Origin: Sphingobium limneticum
Lineage (GTDB): Bacteria > Pseudomonadota > Alphaproteobacteria > Sphingomonadales > Sphingomonadaceae
Length of the DNA stretch: 64,000 nt
NCBI RefSeq assembly: GCF_008710155.1
Contig: NZ_VYPZ01000008.1
Location: forward strand, 62,001-126,000
Reading direction: 5' to 3'
Under the pieces are notes generated by a model, which did no database searches, had not been told where the DNA came from, and saw nothing but the letters and a program-made list of their open reading frames with translations. Positions 62,193 to 64,000 of the stretch are shown here, piece by piece (the stretch's first letter is position 1; every line of letters starts with the position of its first letter). Both the position numbers and the translations under genes were made by a program.

Positions 62193-63875
62193 TTAGTTGC
62201 CCGTGTAAAGTTCGCCGATCGACAGGCTGGCTTGGCCGCCGGCGCCGGCCAGCAGTGCGCGAATCGGTTCGACCAGCCGTAATGCGGCGCGCTGATTTTC
62301 CACCGTGCGCAGCAGCAGGCGGACATCGTCCGGCGGCTGCGGCGTCACCAGCGCGACGACATGATCGGCGCCGAAGGGCGGAATGACCTGACTGTCGAGG
62401 ATGGGGAGCGACTGCCCTGTGGCGAGTCGGCCATCGCCATCCGATTCGGTGACGGGAAACAGCCGCTGGATCGTGCCGTCCGACGCGATATTGAACACGG
62501 TGGCGTAGCGCGGCGCGGCACTATCGCCCTGCCCCGCTTGCGGCTGAGGTTGCGTCTGGGCCAGCGCCAGCGTCACCGGCGCGCCGGACGGATAGCGCGC
62601 GCCATTGTCGAGCGGACCGACCATCAGCCGGGCGCTGCGTTCCGACAGCAGCGGGCGCAGCGCCTCCAGCGCGGCCCATGTGTCGATCACGCCGCGCACC
62701 TGTGCCGGCGTCTTCACATTTTGCGCGACGATATCGCCGGTGCGGCGGAGCATCGCCTGCGCCCGCGCGTCCCACACGAAATCGGCGCCCTGCCCGTCGG
62801 TCAGGATGCGCCAGGGATGATCGCCGCTGACGCTGGCCCGCGCTTTTACGTCCGCGACGTAAAGGCCGGGGAGCGGCGGCGGGGCAGGCGGTGCGGGTGG
62901 CGGCGGCACGGTGGCAAACAGGCCCTGCCGCTCGCGCCCCGGCGGGATGATCGTACTGCTTTCCTGCCGCTGGCCGCTCAGCATCCGCACCTGCACGTTG
63001 AGATAGGCGCCCAGTTCGCCGATCGAGAGCGTGCCGTCGCCATCCTGATCGGCGGCCATGCCATTGCCGTCGGCGCGCGGCGTCGTCACACCCTGTTCGA
63101 ACGACCAGGTCAGGAAGCCGCGCGTCGGCGCTCCTTCCACCGGCAGCGCATTTTCCCAGGCGATCTGGTCGTCGCGCGCGGCGGCTATGTAGAAAAGATT
63201 GGGCAGGTCGTCGCGCGTCGCGTCTGCCCCGGCGTCGGCGGCGGCCAGTACGGAGGCGAATCGCGGCGCGGGCCGAGCACCCAGCTCCACATTGCGGGCG
63301 CCCAGCGTCAGGCGCGGCGCCATGCCCCTGACACGCGGATCCACCGAACGGTGCAGCGTGCCCGAATGGCAGGTATCGGCCATCATCAATACCTGCACCC
63401 CGTTGGGCACATAGATGGAAAGCCAGGTGTAGAAATCCTTGTCGACGATGAAGCGTTCGGCATCCTTCACATCGGGATCGAAGCCGGGCAGCGGCAAAAA
63501 CTGGTCGGTATCGCCGTCGCGCGTGCCCTTCACCGCCGCTTCGGCCAGCGCGCCATGGCCGGTATAATAAAGGAAGATCCAGTCGCCCGGCTTGGAGCGC
63601 AGCCCCAGCGCATGGAGGGCGGTTTCCACCGTGGTGCGGCTGACGCCGTCATTGCGCAGGACGGTCACATCGCTGGCCCCCTGCCCGCGAATCAGCGTCT
63701 CCATCGCCGCCAGATCATTTTCCGGCCCGACCAGATCCATGATCAGGCTGGACTTGAACTGCCATGCCCCAACCAGAAGCGCGCGCGTTTCCGCATGCGC
63801 ATAACCCATATGGGGTATTGTTGTTATGAATCCGGCCAATATTATTGCCCGCAACGCACACAGCCAATTCGACAT
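62193..63875 (-). CDS. secreted caspase-like (C14) protease with EF-hand loop
   Basis: 560 residues. The signal peptide ends YAHA-E (residue 28). The caspase fold follows, with H107 in YYTGHGA and C169 in ADTCHSG, the orthocaspase/metacaspase dyad. Residues 276-287 (DQDGDGTLSIGE) are a canonical 12-residue EF-hand loop, so Ca binding is likely. A Pro-rich linker (about 315-340) and a C-terminal domain with VTLALAQTQPQPQ complete it. These caspases cut after Arg or Lys. The export signal makes a periplasmic or extracellular role probable. Confidence 0.9.
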   Translation of the reverse strand: MSNWLCALRAIILAGFITTIPHMGYAHAETRALLVGAWQFKSSLIMDLVGPENDLAAMETLIRGQGASDVTVLRNDGVSRTTVETALHALGLRSKPGDWIFLYYTGHGALAEAAVKGTRDGDTDQFLPLPGFDPDVKDAERFIVDKDFYTWLSIYVPNGVQVLMMADTCHSGTLHRSVDPRVRGMAPRLTLGARNVELGARPAPRFASVLAAADAGADATRDDLPNLFYIAAARDDQIAWENALPVEGAPTRGFLTWSFEQGVTTPRADGNGMAADQDGDGTLSIGELGAYLNVQVRMLSGQRQESSTIIPPGRERQGLFATVPPPPAPPAPPPLPGLYVADVKARASVSGDHPWRILTDGQGADFVWDARAQAMLRRTGDIVAQNVKTPAQVRGVIDTWAALEALRPLLSERSARLMVGPLDNGARYPSGAPVTLALAQTQPQPQAGQGDSAAPRYATVFNIASDGTIQRLFPVTESDGDGRLATGQSLPILDSQVIPPFGADHVVALVTPQPPDDVRLLLRTVENQRAALRLVEPIRALLAGAGGQASLSIGELYTGN

Positions 63876-63973
63876 CCAATTTCTTCACGCTATATATTCA
63901 ATGAAAACTGATATATTCATAGTCAGATACATATATATTCTGCAATAATTATATCATCATTAGAGATTGGCAT
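63876..63973. promoter_or_regulatory. AT-rich divergent regulatory region with three direct repeats
   Basis: About a quarter GC in a genome of about 64 percent. ATATATTC occurs at 63892, 63911 and 63933 (spacing 19 and 22 bases, close to two helix turns). It lies between the caspase gene and a gene starting at 63974. Confidence 0.55.
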
Positions 63974-64000
63974 ATGAATACTGTTCGCGGCACCATGGCT
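63974..64000 (+). CDS. start of an unidentified gene, cut by the right edge
   Basis: Only MNTVRGTMA is visible. AGAGA lies about 11 bases before the ATG. The base composition jumps back to the genome average after the ATG, which supports a coding start. Nothing else can be said. Confidence 0.35.

Noticed and set aside
1..64000. CRISPR array, prophage or intact transposon
   Set aside because: I see no regularly spaced identical repeats with unique spacers, no phage structural genes and no transposase or integrase.

Overview
The window is about 64 kb of GC-rich (roughly 63-65 percent) chromosomal DNA. It reads as a member of the Sphingomonadaceae (Alphaproteobacteria), most like Sphingobium or Sphingomonas. 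The evidence is the gene content: the CckA hybrid kinase beside recA, an alphaproteobacterial SOS box (GAAC-N7-GAAC), an aa3-type cta oxidase operon with Cox11 and SURF1, the recJ-tamA-tamB and smpB-dapA-slt neighbourhoods, and dispersed palindromic repeats of types common in this family. There is no rRNA operon, CRISPR array, prophage or intact insertion sequence. Most of the window is core genome, densely packed and intron-free, with short intergenic gaps. || Layout. 1-5.3 kb: end of a dienelactone hydrolase, a coupled VOC protein and periplasmic peroxiredoxin pair, a lipoprotein, recF, and two secreted CHAP-domain paralogues. 5.3-11.7 kb: a minus-strand DUF350/trypsin-like protease/DUF3297 group, an Arg/Trp-rich secreted protein, cfa, a small beta-barrel protein, rlmN and an IalB-like protein. 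11.9-15.7 kb: dnaN and a membrane GGDEF-EAL-PilZ protein. 16.2-16.9 kb: a compact module with a good sigma-54 promoter, two tiny membrane proteins and a PspC-domain protein. 17-28.8 kb: DUF72 protein, VirJ/AcvB-like hydrolase, cyclophilin, tRNA-Glu, recJ, tamA-tamB, transglutaminase. 29.3-38.2 kb: recA (SOS box), receiver protein, cckA, DUF2062, smpB, dapA, lytic transglycosylase, greB. 38.3-46.8 kb: a soluble CBS-type chemoreceptor, ppk2, aspS, rnd, an I78-type inhibitor, a membrane diguanylate cyclase. 46.9-55.5 kb: one long minus-strand cluster, ctaC-ctaD-ctaB-(CoxF-like)-ctaG-ctaE-SURF1-thrC-methyltransferase. 55.8-59.7 kb: pyrE-pdxJ-acpS-lepB-AI-2E transporter. 59.9-64 kb: small unknown protein, FKBP isomerase, rpsU, class II aldolase, and a secreted caspase-like protease next to a very AT-rich stretch at the right edge. 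|| How the genes work together. The cta genes encode the structural subunits and the heme A and copper assembly factors of one cytochrome c oxidase. TamA and TamB form one outer-membrane assembly machine, coupled by a one-base overlap. RecF, RecJ, RecA and DnaN are DNA replication and repair functions. CckA, a receiver protein, two c-di-GMP enzymes and a chemoreceptor give the window a signalling flavour. || The parts most worth a second look are the sigma-54/PspC micro-protein module (16.2-16.9 kb), the secreted caspase with a canonical EF-hand loop and its AT-rich divergent promoter (62.2-64 kb), the CHAP pair, the CBS-chemoreceptor fusion, and at least four families of intergenic palindromes. 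All calls come from reading the sequence; no database search was run.
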